From NCBI RefSeq assembly GCF_000152725.1, contig NZ_CH724131.1:2735412-2799411 (forward strand): a stretch of DNA of 64,000 bases. The letters are read 5' to 3'. The notes under the pieces were generated by a model, which saw only the letters and a list, made by a program, of their open reading frames with translations, was not told the DNA's origin and made no database searches. Shown here piece after piece: positions 44,624-53,960 of this stretch (the first letter of the stretch is position 1; each line of letters opens with the position of its first letter). The position numbers and the translations under genes are program-made. This DNA is from Pseudooceanicola batsensis HTCC2597. GTDB lineage: Bacteria > Pseudomonadota > Alphaproteobacteria > Rhodobacterales > Rhodobacteraceae.

Positions 44624-47600
44624 GCGACAGCCAGAAGTTCATATCCCGCAACCGCGCGCCGAGGGTCCAGATCGAATACGATGTGGAGCTTTACGGCGCC
44701 GAGAAGAAGGTGCAGCTGCCCTTCGTGATGGGCGTGATGTCCGACCTCTCCGGCAAATCCGAACAGCCGCCGGTGGCTGACCGCAAGTTCCTCGAGATCG
44801 ACGTCGACACGTTCGACGAGCGGATGAAGGCCATTGCCCCCCGCGCCAGTTTCACCGTGCCGAACACGCTCACGGGCGAGGGGTCGCTGCCGGTCGATCT
44901 GACCTTCGAGAAAATGACGGATTTCAGCCCCGAAGCCATCGCGCGCAAGGTCGATGCTCTTGCCCCGCTGCTCGAGGCGCGGCGTCAACTCGGCGACCTG
45001 ATGGCCTACATGGATGGCAAGTCCGGCGCCGAGACGCTGATCGAGACATTGCTGACCTCGCCCGACCTGCTGAAGGCTCTGGCCTCCGGGACGACCGAGA
45101 CGGCCGACATGGCCGCGGCGCTGGACAGCCTCCGCGCGGCCTTGCCGGACCAGCAGGAAACCGCGGATACCACCGACGCGACCCTCTCTGCCCTGGCGGC
45201 GGCGCAGCCCCAGGCGGCTCCGCAGGAGCCCGCCGTCGAAGACATCCTCGGTGCCATCGGGCCCGCCGACACCCCTGAAGAGGAGGACGGCCACGCCGCC
45301 GCCCTCGACGCCCTCCGCGCGGCGCCCGTAACTCAGGACGAACCGGAGGACGCGGGCGCCGACATCCTCGCCGACCTGTCGCGCGCGGCGCCGGACACGG
45401 CAGAGACCGAGGACGCTTCCGATCGCGTTCTCGCGGCCATGGAACGACGCGAGGCCGCGCCCGAAGCCGACCGGACGGAGGAGATCCTCGCCGGCCTGGA
45501 CGCGCCGCAGTCCTCTCCGGAGGACGACCGGACGGATGATATACTGGCGGAATTGGACGCGCCGCTTGAGGAGACCCCGGAGGCCGACCGAGCGGCCGAT
45601 GTTCTCGCCAGCCTGGACGCACCGCCCGAGGAGGAGGTCGCGGACGACACCGCCGGTATCCTCGCCGGTCTCGAACCCGCGCCGGAGAGCACCCCTGAAG
45701 ACACCGGCGACGACGTTCTAGCCGCGCTGGAACGGGTCGAGACCGCCGAGGCCGAGGAGACGCCGGACGACGTGCTGGCGTCGCTCGAGCGGGTCGAGGA
45801 GACCCCGGAGGCTGATCGGACGGCCGATGTCCTCGCCAGCCTGGACGCACCGCCCGAGGAGGAGGGCGCGGAGGACACCGCCGGTATCCTCGCCGGTCTC
45901 GAACCCGCGCCGGAGAGCGCCCCCGAAGACACCGGCGACGACGTCCTCGCCGCGCTGGAACGGGTCGAGGCCGCCGAAGCCGAGGAGACGCCGGACGACG
46001 TGCTGGCGTCGCTCGAGCGGGTCGAGGAGAGCCCGGAGGCCGATCGGACGGCCGATGTCCTCGCCAGCCTGGACGCATCGCCCGAGGAGGAGGGCGCGGA
46101 GGACACCGCCGGTATCCTCGCCGGTCTCGAACCCGCGCCGGAGAGCGCCCCCGAAGACACCGGCGACGACGTCCTCGCCGCGCTGGAACGGGTCGAGGCC
46201 GCCGAAGCCGAGGAGACGCCGGACGACGTGCTGACGTCGCTCGAGCGGGTCGAGGAGACCCCGGAGGCGGACCGGACCGCCGATGTTCTCGCCAGTCTGG
46301 ACGCGCCCGCCGAGGCGGAGCAGGCGGGTAGGGATCTGGCCGACATCCTCGGCGGGCTCGACGGCCCCGATCCGGCGGACACGGCCGATACGACCTCCCA
46401 AGTCCTCGCGGGTCTGGATGCCGCCCCCGAGCCGGAGCCCGAAGAGAGCGATCTCGACGCCCTGCTGTCCGGCCTGGAAGAGACGGCGGCCGAAAACGCG
46501 TCCGGAGCCGATCCCGACCCGGTACTCGCCGCCCTGGACGGTCAGGCGGAGGGCACTGCCGGCGACCCGCCGGACGACGATCTGGATGCGCTGCTCGCCG
46601 GTCTGGACGCGCCGGATCCCGCGCCCGAGCCCCGGGACGACGCGACCGGGTCGGACGAGGCCCGCCCCGGCGGGGATGATCTGGACGCATTGCTGGGCGA
46701 CCTCAAGGATCCCGAAGCATCCGCGGAAGGCACACCCGATACGGCTGCGGACCCGGAGAACGCCGATACGACGACCGGGGAACCCGGTGCCGGTGAAGCC
46801 CCGGCGGCCGAGGACGATCTGGACGCGCTGCTCGCCGATCTGGAGGCCGGGGACGCGCCCGGAACGGACGGAGCGGAAGACGACCTCGACGCGCTGCTCG
46901 GTGATCTGGACGCGGGGGAGGCGGAGGAGGAGCCTGCCGCTGACGCACAGGACCCCGGGGCCGGGGAAGTGGACGAACTCGATGCCCTGCTGGCGTCGCT
47001 CGATGCCGACAGCCAAGCCGGGACGCCCGCAGGGGACGAGACGAATGAGGCCGGGGACGACCTCGACGCCTTGCTTGCCGATCTCGAGGCGGACGATGCC
47101 GGGGCGACGGCGGATAGCGCCGCCGATGAATTGGACGACCTTCTTGCGGATCTCGATGGAAGGACCGGCGAGACCGCCGAAGCCGCGCCGCCGCAATCGC
47201 CCTTCGGTCGTATTTCGGCGCCGCGCCCCGAGCGGAGCGACCTCAACCGGTCGCGATTCCGCATGGCGATATTCGGCGACTTTACCGGCCGGGCCTCGCG
47301 CGGCCTTCGCGAGACCGGCCCGGCGCTGGCGGCCCGCCGGGCGATCCCGCTCGACGTGGATACGGTCGAGGAGGTCATCGAGGGCTTTGCGACCACCCTG
47401 ACGCTGCCGATCGGCAAGGACGGCGCCGGGATAGAGGTCGGGCTGAAGGAACTGGACGACCTTCATCCCGACGAACTCTATGACAACATCCCGATCTTCG
47501 ACGAGCTTGCGGGTCTGCGCCAGCAACTCGGCATGGGATCGATGGCCGACAAGGCCAAGGAGCGTCTGAAAGCCTGGGGCGAGGCGCATGGCACCCCCGT

Positions 47601-48915
47601 CCGGTTGCCGAAGCACTCGGCCGGCACCTCGGTTCCGGCGAATCTCAAGCTCAGCGACTTCCAGGCGCTGATCGGCGACACCGGGGGGCAGCTAAGTACC
47701 GCCGGCCCCCTCGACGACCTGATCGCACGCATCGTCGGCCCGCATATCGTCAAGGCACCGGACGCCGGGACCGAAGCGATGCTCGCGGCGGTGGACGAGG
47801 CGCTGTCCTCGGCCATGCGGCTTGTGCTGCACCACCCCGATGTCCAGGCACTCGAGGCGCAGTGGCGGTCGCTCGACCTGCTGGCCCGCCGGATCGAGAC
47901 GGATACCACCCTCGAGATCGTGCTCTATGACATCTCGGCCGAGGAACTCGCCATCGACCTGGCCGCGCAGGAGGATCTTGCCGAAAGCGGCCTGTACGGT
48001 CTGCTGACGAACGTGCTGGACCCCGAAGAGGGCGACGGCGGCTTCTCGGCCCTCTTCGGTCTCTACACCTTCGAGGAGACGCCGCCGCATGCCGAGCTTC
48101 TGGCGCGGATCGGGCAGGTGGCCCGTCATGTCGATGCCCCCTTCTTCGCGGCGGTGACCCCCGCCTATCTCGACACCGCCAGGGAGGACCGGCATCCGCT
48201 GGTCGCCGGGGCCTGGGACGCCCTCCGCGCCACGCCCGAGGCCGCCTATCTCGGCCTCGCATCGCCGCGCGTCCTGTTGCGCCTGCCCTACGGCAGGAAA
48301 TCCGAGCCCTGCCACGCCTTCGACTTCGAGGAATTCACCCCGCAGGAGGGGCTTTCGGGCATGCTCTGGGCGAACCCGGCGGTGGTGGTCGCGATCCTGC
48401 TGGCGGCGACCTACACGCAGGACGGCAAGGCGATGGAGCCGGGCAGCGTCATGTCGCTGGGCGATATGCCTTTCCACTATGTCACGGATCGCTATGGTGA
48501 TCAGGTGGCCCTGCCCTGCACCGAGCGCAACCTGACGGCGGATCCGGTCCAGCACACGCTGGCGCGGGGCTTCATGCCCGTGGTCAGCGTCAAGGGCCGG
48601 AACGAGGTGCGCCTGGGGTCTTTCCGGTCGCTGGCCGGAACGCCGATCGCCGGAAGCTGGTCCGACGCGCCGGCGGCGGGGGCGCCAACGCCGCCCGAAG
48701 CCGACCTCCGCATGGACATTTCGGCCGGACCGGCAGACGCGGGCGCGCCGGACCCGGAGGAGGACGCGCCCGCGACACCGGATGATGCAGTGGCCGACAC
48801 CGCCACGGACCCGGATCTCGATGCCCTGCTCGCCAGCTTCGACGACGAGGACGACGCGGCAGGGGACGACGACGAGATGGATCCCGAACTTGCCGCCCTG
48901 CTGGAAGGATTGTGA
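44620..48915 (+). CDS. Giant T6SS sheath-like fusion: TssB - acidic repeat linker - TssB/TssC-like module
   Basis: A 1431-aa protein. Residues 1-150 are a full TssB closely matching the separate TssB at 31816 (RVQIEYDVELYGAEKKVQLP). Residues about 150-860 are a highly acidic low-complexity linker built from short DxLLAxLD-like helices, including three perfect-period 76-residue repeats. Residues about 865-1010 resemble a second TssB-type domain (RMAIFGDFTGRASRG, DDLHPDELYDNIPIFDEL). Residues about 1030-1347 resemble the TssC core (HHPDVQALEAQWRSLD, LRLPYGRKSEPCHAFDFEE) but stop where the TssC C-terminal region would begin. An acidic tail ends in ELAALLEGL. Start 44620 is fixed by the TssB N-terminus and the ATGA overlap with the channel gene. 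It may be a sheath cap, adaptor or ClpV-recruiting subunit; this is inference. Confidence 0.88.
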   Translation: MSDSQKFISRNRAPRVQIEYDVELYGAEKKVQLPFVMGVMSDLSGKSEQPPVADRKFLEIDVDTFDERMKAIAPRASFTVPNTLTGEGSLPVDLTFEKMTDFSPEAIARKVDALAPLLEARRQLGDLMAYMDGKSGAETLIETLLTSPDLLKALASGTTETADMAAALDSLRAALPDQQETADTTDATLSALAAAQPQAAPQEPAVEDILGAIGPADTPEEEDGHAAALDALRAAPVTQDEPEDAGADILADLSRAAPDTAETEDASDRVLAAMERREAAPEADRTEEILAGLDAPQSSPEDDRTDDILAELDAPLEETPEADRAADVLASLDAPPEEEVADDTAGILAGLEPAPESTPEDTGDDVLAALERVETAEAEETPDDVLASLERVEETPEADRTADVLASLDAPPEEEGAEDTAGILAGLEPAPESAPEDTGDDVLAALERVEAAEAEETPDDVLASLERVEESPEADRTADVLASLDASPEEEGAEDTAGILAGLEPAPESAPEDTGDDVLAALERVEAAEAEETPDDVLTSLERVEETPEADRTADVLASLDAPAEAEQAGRDLADILGGLDGPDPADTADTTSQVLAGLDAAPEPEPEESDLDALLSGLEETAAENASGADPDPVLAALDGQAEGTAGDPPDDDLDALLAGLDAPDPAPEPRDDATGSDEARPGGDDLDALLGDLKDPEASAEGTPDTAADPENADTTTGEPGAGEAPAAEDDLDALLADLEAGDAPGTDGAEDDLDALLGDLDAGEAEEEPAADAQDPGAGEVDELDALLASLDADSQAGTPAGDETNEAGDDLDALLADLEADDAGATADSAADELDDLLADLDGRTGETAEAAPPQSPFGRISAPRPERSDLNRSRFRMAIFGDFTGRASRGLRETGPALAARRAIPLDVDTVEEVIEGFATTLTLPIGKDGAGIEVGLKELDDLHPDELYDNIPIFDELAGLRQQLGMGSMADKAKERLKAWGEAHGTPVRLPKHSAGTSVPANLKLSDFQALIGDTGGQLSTAGPLDDLIARIVGPHIVKAPDAGTEAMLAAVDEALSSAMRLVLHHPDVQALEAQWRSLDLLARRIETDTTLEIVLYDISAEELAIDLAAQEDLAESGLYGLLTNVLDPEEGDGGFSALFGLYTFEETPPHAELLARIGQVARHVDAPFFAAVTPAYLDTAREDRHPLVAGAWDALRATPEAAYLGLASPRVLLRLPYGRKSEPCHAFDFEEFTPQEGLSGMLWANPAVVVAILLAATYTQDGKAMEPGSVMSLGDMPFHYVTDRYGDQVALPCTERNLTADPVQHTLARGFMPVVSVKGRNEVRLGSFRSLAGTPIAGSWSDAPAAGAPTPPEADLRMDISAGPADAGAPDPEEDAPATPDDAVADTATDPDLDALLASFDDEDDAAGDDDEMDPELAALLEGL
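45601..46284 (+). repeat. Three tandem 228-bp repeats in the fusion-protein linker
   Basis: Units at 45601-45828, 45829-46056 and 46057-46284 have an exact 228-bp period (76 codons) and differ at only a few bases. Each codes for a block with three or four copies of the [DE]-x-[ILV]-L-[AS]-x-L motif (ADVLASLDA, AGILAGLEP, DDVLAALERVE, DDVLASLERVE). The high nucleotide identity points to recent duplication or ongoing homogenisation, so copy number may vary between strains and be misassembled in short-read data. Confidence 0.9.
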
Positions 48916-49202
48916 TGAACGACGGAATACAGAACGGCCTGCCGACCGAAGACCACGAGATCATCCTGATCGGCGTGGGAGAGGAGAACTATTTCCTCTA
49001 CCGGGGCGAGGAATACCTGAGCCAGCTGCTTCTGGCGGACGGCACCTATCCCACGCCGGTATGCTGCCTTCGCTTTGCCAACGTGCTCGACGTCAAGCTG
49101 ATGCTGGGCGAAAGCGTCTCGGTCGCGAATAACTGGGCCGTGCATCCCGAAGTCGTGGCGCGCCTTCGCAAAGACGAGAAACTGATAGAAACGGAAGCCT
49201 GA
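48915..49202 (+). CDS. Small hypothetical protein between the sheath fusion and vgrG
   Basis: A 95-aa cytoplasmic-looking protein (HEIILIGVGEENYFLYRGEE, TYPTPVCCLRFANVLDVKLM), probably a small beta-rich fold; no family is recognised. ATG 48915 overlaps the stop of the fusion gene (TGATGA), so the two are translationally coupled. Its position just before vgrG suits an adaptor or chaperone, but there is no sequence proof. Confidence 0.7.
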   Translation: MNDGIQNGLPTEDHEIILIGVGEENYFLYRGEEYLSQLLLADGTYPTPVCCLRFANVLDVKLMLGESVSVANNWAVHPEVVARLRKDEKLIETEA

Positions 49203-49234
49203 ACTGCCCGGCATCCCCGACAAGGATATCGCCC

Positions 49235-51409
49235 ATGCCTGCCGAAGGTCCCAATCTCAAGAACAGAATGCTCCGGATGGAGACCGCGCTGCCGAAGGAA
49301 AAGGTGTTCATCAAGAACGCCCGTGTCTCCGAGGGGCTGAGCCAGCTGACCGAAACGCGGATCGAATTCCTTTCGAATGACAGGAACATCGACCTTCAGG
49401 ATTTCATCGGCACCCCGATCACGATCGAACTGGACGAGGAGCCGCAGGACGCCAGGCACAAGTTTTCGGGCACCTGCATCTCGGTCGAATACCTCGGGCT
49501 CTACCAGGGGATGCTGCATCTCGTCGCCGAGGTCCGGCCCTGGCTGTGGTACCTCACCCGCACGATGAACAACCGCATCTTCCAGGAGATGAACGCCGTC
49601 GAGATCATCAAGTCGGTGCTCGGCGATCACGGGTTCAGCGGCAACATCACCGAGAAGACGCAGGGCAGCTACGACGTCCGCACCTACTGCGTGCAGTACC
49701 GTGAATCCGACTTCGACTTCATCAGCCGTCTGATGGAGGAAGAGGGGATCTACTACTACTTCGACCAGTCCGGCAAGCAGGAGAAGATGGTCATCGCCGA
49801 CGGAATCTCGGCCCATTCTCCGGTGCCGTCCCATGCCGAGATCGACTTTCACTATCGCGAAGAGAAATATCGGCGAAGGGACGACCACATCTTCGACTGG
49901 TCCGACGCCGCCGCGGTCACGCCCGGCAAGGTCACACTCGAGGATTACGATTTCCAGAGCCCGCGCGCCGAACTCAAGAGCACCAAGGCCATCGCCAAGG
50001 GCAAGCATTCGCACAAGAACTATGAACTCTACGACTATCCGGGCCGCTACACCAAGCCGGCGCTGGGCGAAAAGCGCGCCCGCGTGAGGATCGAGTCCGA
50101 GGCGGTGCGGCACCTCGTGTCGCGCGGTGTCGGCAACGTCCGGGGCCTGCGCACCGGCACCACGTTCAAGCTCAAGGGTCATCCCCGCATGGGCAAGGCC
50201 GGCAAGGAGTTCTTGGCGATCTCGACCGTCCACCTGATGCAGATCGAGAACGACTACGAGGATGCCGAGACGCTGGACCGCCCGTTCAGCGCCGAAGGGG
50301 CCGACAACGCCGAACATTTCGGCCCCGAAAACCGCGATACCTATCGCTGCATGTTCAGCGTGATTCCCAAGTCCGAGCCGTTCCGCGCGCCGCAGACGAC
50401 GCCCTGGCCCGAGATCGCCGGATTGCAGACCGCCATGGTCACCGGCCCGAGCGGCGAGGAGATCCATACCGACGAATACGGTCGCATAAAGGTCCAGTTC
50501 CACTGGGACCGGATGGGCAAGAAGGATGACAAGACAACCTGCTGGGTGCGCTGCGTCATGCCCTGGACAGGCAAGAACTGGGGCATGATCCATATCCCCC
50601 GCATCGGACAGGAGGTCGTCATCCAGTTCGAGGAGGGCGACCCCGATCGCCCCTTCTGCACCGGCATGCTCTACAACGGCGAAACCAAGCCGCCCTATGC
50701 CCTGCCGGCCAACATGACCCAGACCGGCATCGTCACCCGGTCGACCAAGAGCGGCTCGGCTAGTACCTTCAACGAGCTGATCTTCGAGGACAAGAAGGAT
50801 GCCGAATTCGTCCGCCTCCAGTCCGAAAGGGATTACAAGGAGACGATCAAGAACAACGCCGAGATCACCATCGGGCTCGAGCACAAGGACAAGGGTGACC
50901 TGACCCAGACGATCCACCGCCACAAGACCGAGACGCTGAACACCGGCGATCACACCTTCACGGTCAAGGCCGGAAACCAGACCGTCTTTGTCAAGAAGGA
51001 CCATGACGAGACGATCGAGGGCAAGTCGACCAACACGATCACGGGCAACTATACCGAGACGGTCAAGCAGGGAAATTTTGCCCAGACCGTCAAGATGGGG
51101 AACTACACCCAGTCGATCGATACCGGCAACCTCACCCGGACGGTGAAGATCGGCAACTACAATGAAACCGTGAAGACGGGGAACTACGGGCTCAAGACCT
51201 CGCTCGGGTCCATCAGCGAGGAAGCCCTGCAGAAGATCGAGATGAAGGTCGGGGCGAATTCGATCAAGATCGACCAGACCGGCGTGACGATCAAGGGCAT
51301 GATGATCAAGATCGAGGGCACGGCGATGCTCCAGACCAAGGCCCCGATGATCAAGGAAGACGCCAGCGCAGTCCTGATCCTCAAGGGCGGCGTCACGATG
51401 ATCAACTAG
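49235..51409 (+). CDS. vgrG: T6SS spike protein VgrG (TssI)
   Basis: A 724-aa trimeric spike. The N-terminal gp27-like part includes SDFDFISRLMEEEGIYYYFD. The gp5-like OB domain has DEYGRIKVQFHWDRMGKKDD and RCVMPWTGKNWGMIHIPRIG. The C-terminal beta-prism needle consists of repeats such as TGNYTETVKQGNFAQTVKMG. There is no extra C-terminal effector domain, so effectors are likely loaded non-covalently or through the PAAR tip. A small gene and a PAAR gene follow in the same operon. Confidence 0.95.
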   Translation: MPAEGPNLKNRMLRMETALPKEKVFIKNARVSEGLSQLTETRIEFLSNDRNIDLQDFIGTPITIELDEEPQDARHKFSGTCISVEYLGLYQGMLHLVAEVRPWLWYLTRTMNNRIFQEMNAVEIIKSVLGDHGFSGNITEKTQGSYDVRTYCVQYRESDFDFISRLMEEEGIYYYFDQSGKQEKMVIADGISAHSPVPSHAEIDFHYREEKYRRRDDHIFDWSDAAAVTPGKVTLEDYDFQSPRAELKSTKAIAKGKHSHKNYELYDYPGRYTKPALGEKRARVRIESEAVRHLVSRGVGNVRGLRTGTTFKLKGHPRMGKAGKEFLAISTVHLMQIENDYEDAETLDRPFSAEGADNAEHFGPENRDTYRCMFSVIPKSEPFRAPQTTPWPEIAGLQTAMVTGPSGEEIHTDEYGRIKVQFHWDRMGKKDDKTTCWVRCVMPWTGKNWGMIHIPRIGQEVVIQFEEGDPDRPFCTGMLYNGETKPPYALPANMTQTGIVTRSTKSGSASTFNELIFEDKKDAEFVRLQSERDYKETIKNNAEITIGLEHKDKGDLTQTIHRHKTETLNTGDHTFTVKAGNQTVFVKKDHDETIEGKSTNTITGNYTETVKQGNFAQTVKMGNYTQSIDTGNLTRTVKIGNYNETVKTGNYGLKTSLGSISEEALQKIEMKVGANSIKIDQTGVTIKGMMIKIEGTAMLQTKAPMIKEDASAVLILKGGVTMIN

Positions 51410-51417
51410 GGGCCGGC

Positions 51418-52056
51418 ATGTCTGAACGTTTCGATAACCTGAAGAAGATCCCCGACGAGCCCGCCGCCCGGATGCTGTCGGCCAAGGCCACCAAGCTCGA
51501 CACACCGGTCGAGGCGCCGGCCAGCGCGCGGGTCGAGGTGGTCCTGTCCGAACTGGCCGAAAAGGGCGGCTGGGTCGATATCCTGCGGCTTCTGTCGGTG
51601 GCGCTTCCCGAGCGCGAGGCCGTGTGGTGGGCCTGCATCGCCGCGCGCGATCTTACCGGAGAAGAGGCGACGCCCTGCCTGAAGGCGGCCGAAGCCTGGG
51701 TATTCGGGCCGAACGACAAGAACCGCGAGGCGGTGCAGGTCGCGCTCGATGCCGCCGACATGGACGACGACACCACCCTCGCCGCCACCGCGGCACTCTA
51801 CGCGCCCGGCACCCTCGGGGTCGGGGAGATGGCCGAACTCGCCGCGCCGCCCTCGGCCGTCTCCGCCTGCGCCTTCGGAATGAACATGGTCGCCGTCGGC
51901 GAGGCCGAAGACCCGCTGCTGCACATGCACTGGCTTATCGATCGGGCAGTGGATATTGCGAGGGGCGGCAACGGCAAGGTCGACGTCCCCGCGATCGACA
52001 CCTCGCCCGCGCCCCTGTCGGACGATGAGGACGATCTGCAAGAGGAGGAGAGCTGA
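51418..52056 (+). CDS. Uncharacterised protein between vgrG and PAAR (DUF6931-like)
   Basis: A 212-aa protein, mainly helical with no signal peptide. It has a conserved-looking Trp-rich segment (GWVDILRLLSVALPEREAVW, then WACIAARDLTG), a TPR-like middle and an acidic tail (DDEDDLQEEES). It starts 8 nt after vgrG and its last base is the first base of the PAAR start codon. I believe it matches the family DUF6931 found next to vgrG in related bacteria, but could not check. By position it could be a loading adaptor for the VgrG-PAAR spike. Confidence 0.65.
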   Translation: MSERFDNLKKIPDEPAARMLSAKATKLDTPVEAPASARVEVVLSELAEKGGWVDILRLLSVALPEREAVWWACIAARDLTGEEATPCLKAAEAWVFGPNDKNREAVQVALDAADMDDDTTLAATAALYAPGTLGVGEMAELAAPPSAVSACAFGMNMVAVGEAEDPLLHMHWLIDRAVDIARGGNGKVDVPAIDTSPAPLSDDEDDLQEEES

Positions 52057-52370
52057 TGCCCGGACCGCCGCAGGCCAGACTGGCGGACTTGCACGTCGGG
52101 CCGACATGCACAGTGACCGGCCCGATGCCGATCATTCCGCCATGTGCCGTTACCGTGATCGTCGGCAAGAAACCGGCCGCCCGTATGGGCGACATGTGCG
52201 TGGGCGTGATGCCCTCTCCCGTCGGGCCGGTCCCGGCACCGCCGCATCCGATCGCCAAGGGGTCGATGACGGTGCTGATCCAGAAACAGCCGGCGGCGCG
52301 CATCGGTGACCTCTGCGCCATGGGCGGCAGCATCATTCTTGGCGAATTCACTGTTCTGACAGGAGGTTGA
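52056..52370 (+). CDS. PAAR-domain spike-tip protein
   Basis: A 104-aa protein that sharpens the VgrG spike. Two PAAR motifs are visible (KKPAARMGDMC and KQPAARIGDLC), with His and Cys residues (LHVGPTC, IPPC, PPHP) able to hold the structural metal. It consists of the PAAR domain alone, with no fused toxin. It is coupled to the upstream gene by a 1-nt overlap (TGATG), and the downstream FHA gene begins 8 nt after its stop. Confidence 0.93.
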   Translation: MPGPPQARLADLHVGPTCTVTGPMPIIPPCAVTVIVGKKPAARMGDMCVGVMPSPVGPVPAPPHPIAKGSMTVLIQKQPAARIGDLCAMGGSIILGEFTVLTGG

Positions 52371-52378
52371 CCCCCCAA

Positions 52379-53935
52379 ATGCCCGTCGTACTGAAATTCC
52401 AGCCTACAGGGAGCATCCCCGGGAGAGGGGAGCCTGTGAGCATGATCGGGCACAGTCTCACCATCGGCCGCGGCGAAGAGAACGACCTCTGCCTGCCCGA
52501 CCCCGACCGCACGCTGTCGAAGCGGCACTGCGCGATCGAGGATCACAACGGCAATGTCATCGTCGTCGATTTCTCGACCAACGGCACCTTCCTCAATTAC
52601 GGAAAGCTGCCGCTCGGCGCCGTGCCGACCCCGCTGAACGACGGTGATATCCTGTCCCTCGGGCCTTACGAGCTTCTGGTCAGCATCTCCAGCGGGCAGG
52701 CCGAGGACGACCGGATCGCCGACCCGCTGGAAGACGGCCCCGTCTCGCACGGGGCCGCCAGAGCCGCACCCAGCCCGGCCGACCTGCTGGACGCGCCGGG
52801 CGACGGCGGCGATTTCCTCGACGATCTGCTGACGGGGCGCGAGGGGCCGGTCGGGCCCCGGGGCGTCCAGCGAGAGGAGGTTGGCGAGGACGGACTTCTT
52901 CCCCCGCTGGGAGAAGAGGACGACATCCTGCCGCCCGCGCCGGACGACATGCAGGGGCAGGGGGCCAGCCAGCGCTACAACTCGGCCTCGGCGCAGGATC
53001 ACTTCCAGACCCCGCGCACCGCCGGTCCCGCCTCGGTCATCCCGGATGACTGGGAGGACGATCTCGCGCCGTCGAAACCGGCGGGCGATGCCTCGGACCC
53101 CTTCGCGCAGCCGATGCAGGACAGCGGGTCGGGGGGATCGGCCTTCATCCCGGATGATTTCGACCTCGACGGGCCGCAGGACCCGACGCCCGAGCCGCCG
53201 CCCGCGCCCGAAGAGCCCGCCCCGAGGGATCCCGCCCCCCTTCCGCCCCATCTCGCCCCCGATCTCGCCCCCGATCCCGCTCCGGATCCCGCGCCTGACG
53301 AGGCCGAACCGCCCACGCCGGCCCCGGCCCCCGCCCCGGCGTCTGCGACGGGTGGCGATGCCGCTGCGCGGGTTTTCCTCAAGTCGCTCGGCGCCGAAGA
53401 GGTGAAGGTCTCGGACGAGGAGCTGACGCCGACGATGTCGCGTCTGGGCCATGTTCTGCGGATCATGGTCGAAGGGATGCGCGAAATTCTGATGACCCGG
53501 ACCTCGATCAAGTCCGAATTCCGCATCGAGCAGACGATGATACAGGCTGGCGGGAACAACCCGCTCAAGTTCTCGATCAGCCCCGAACAGGCCATCGAGG
53601 CGATGGTGAAGCCCTCGGCCAAGGGCTATCTCGACGCGACCGAGGCCGCAAACCAGGCCCTGCGGGACATCAAGGCGCACGAGGTGGCGATGGTCACCGG
53701 CATGGAGGCGGCGCTGAAGGGCGTGCTGAAGCGGCTCGACCCCGCCGCGCTCGAGGAAAAAATCAAGGTCGGCGGCGGGTTCTCCAGCGTGCTGAAGAGC
53801 AAGAAGGCGCGCTATTGGGAGGTGTACGAGACCATGTATGCCGAGATCTCTGACCAGGCCGAGAACGACTTTCAGGAGCTCTTCGCCAAGGAATTCGCGC
53901 GGGCCTACAAGGAACAGTTGGACAAGCTGAAATGA
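52379..53935 (+). CDS. tagH: T6SS-associated FHA-domain protein TagH (ImpI type)
   Basis: A 518-aa protein. The N-terminal FHA domain (about residues 10-105; IGRGEENDLCLPDPD, SKRHCAIED, STNGTFLNYG) recognises phospho-threonine. A long Pro/Asp-rich disordered middle (about 110-320) leads to a conserved C-terminal domain (about 325-518; SRLGHVLRIMVEGMREILMT, MEAALKGVLKRLDPAALEEK). With the kinase PpkA and phosphatase PppA encoded nearby it forms the threonine phosphorylation switch for T6SS assembly. ATG 52379 is preferred, with AGGAGG at 52361-52366; a TTG at 52367 would sit directly on that site. Confidence 0.9.
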   Translation: MPVVLKFQPTGSIPGRGEPVSMIGHSLTIGRGEENDLCLPDPDRTLSKRHCAIEDHNGNVIVVDFSTNGTFLNYGKLPLGAVPTPLNDGDILSLGPYELLVSISSGQAEDDRIADPLEDGPVSHGAARAAPSPADLLDAPGDGGDFLDDLLTGREGPVGPRGVQREEVGEDGLLPPLGEEDDILPPAPDDMQGQGASQRYNSASAQDHFQTPRTAGPASVIPDDWEDDLAPSKPAGDASDPFAQPMQDSGSGGSAFIPDDFDLDGPQDPTPEPPPAPEEPAPRDPAPLPPHLAPDLAPDPAPDPAPDEAEPPTPAPAPAPASATGGDAAARVFLKSLGAEEVKVSDEELTPTMSRLGHVLRIMVEGMREILMTRTSIKSEFRIEQTMIQAGGNNPLKFSISPEQAIEAMVKPSAKGYLDATEAANQALRDIKAHEVAMVTGMEAALKGVLKRLDPAALEEKIKVGGGFSSVLKSKKARYWEVYETMYAEISDQAENDFQELFAKEFARAYKEQLDKLK

Positions 53936-53960
53936 AAAGAATGACGAGGGATGCGGGCTG

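Noticed and set aside
45586..46300. CRISPR-like array because of regular repeats
   Set aside because: The 228-bp units are coding, in frame, with no short repeat-spacer structure.
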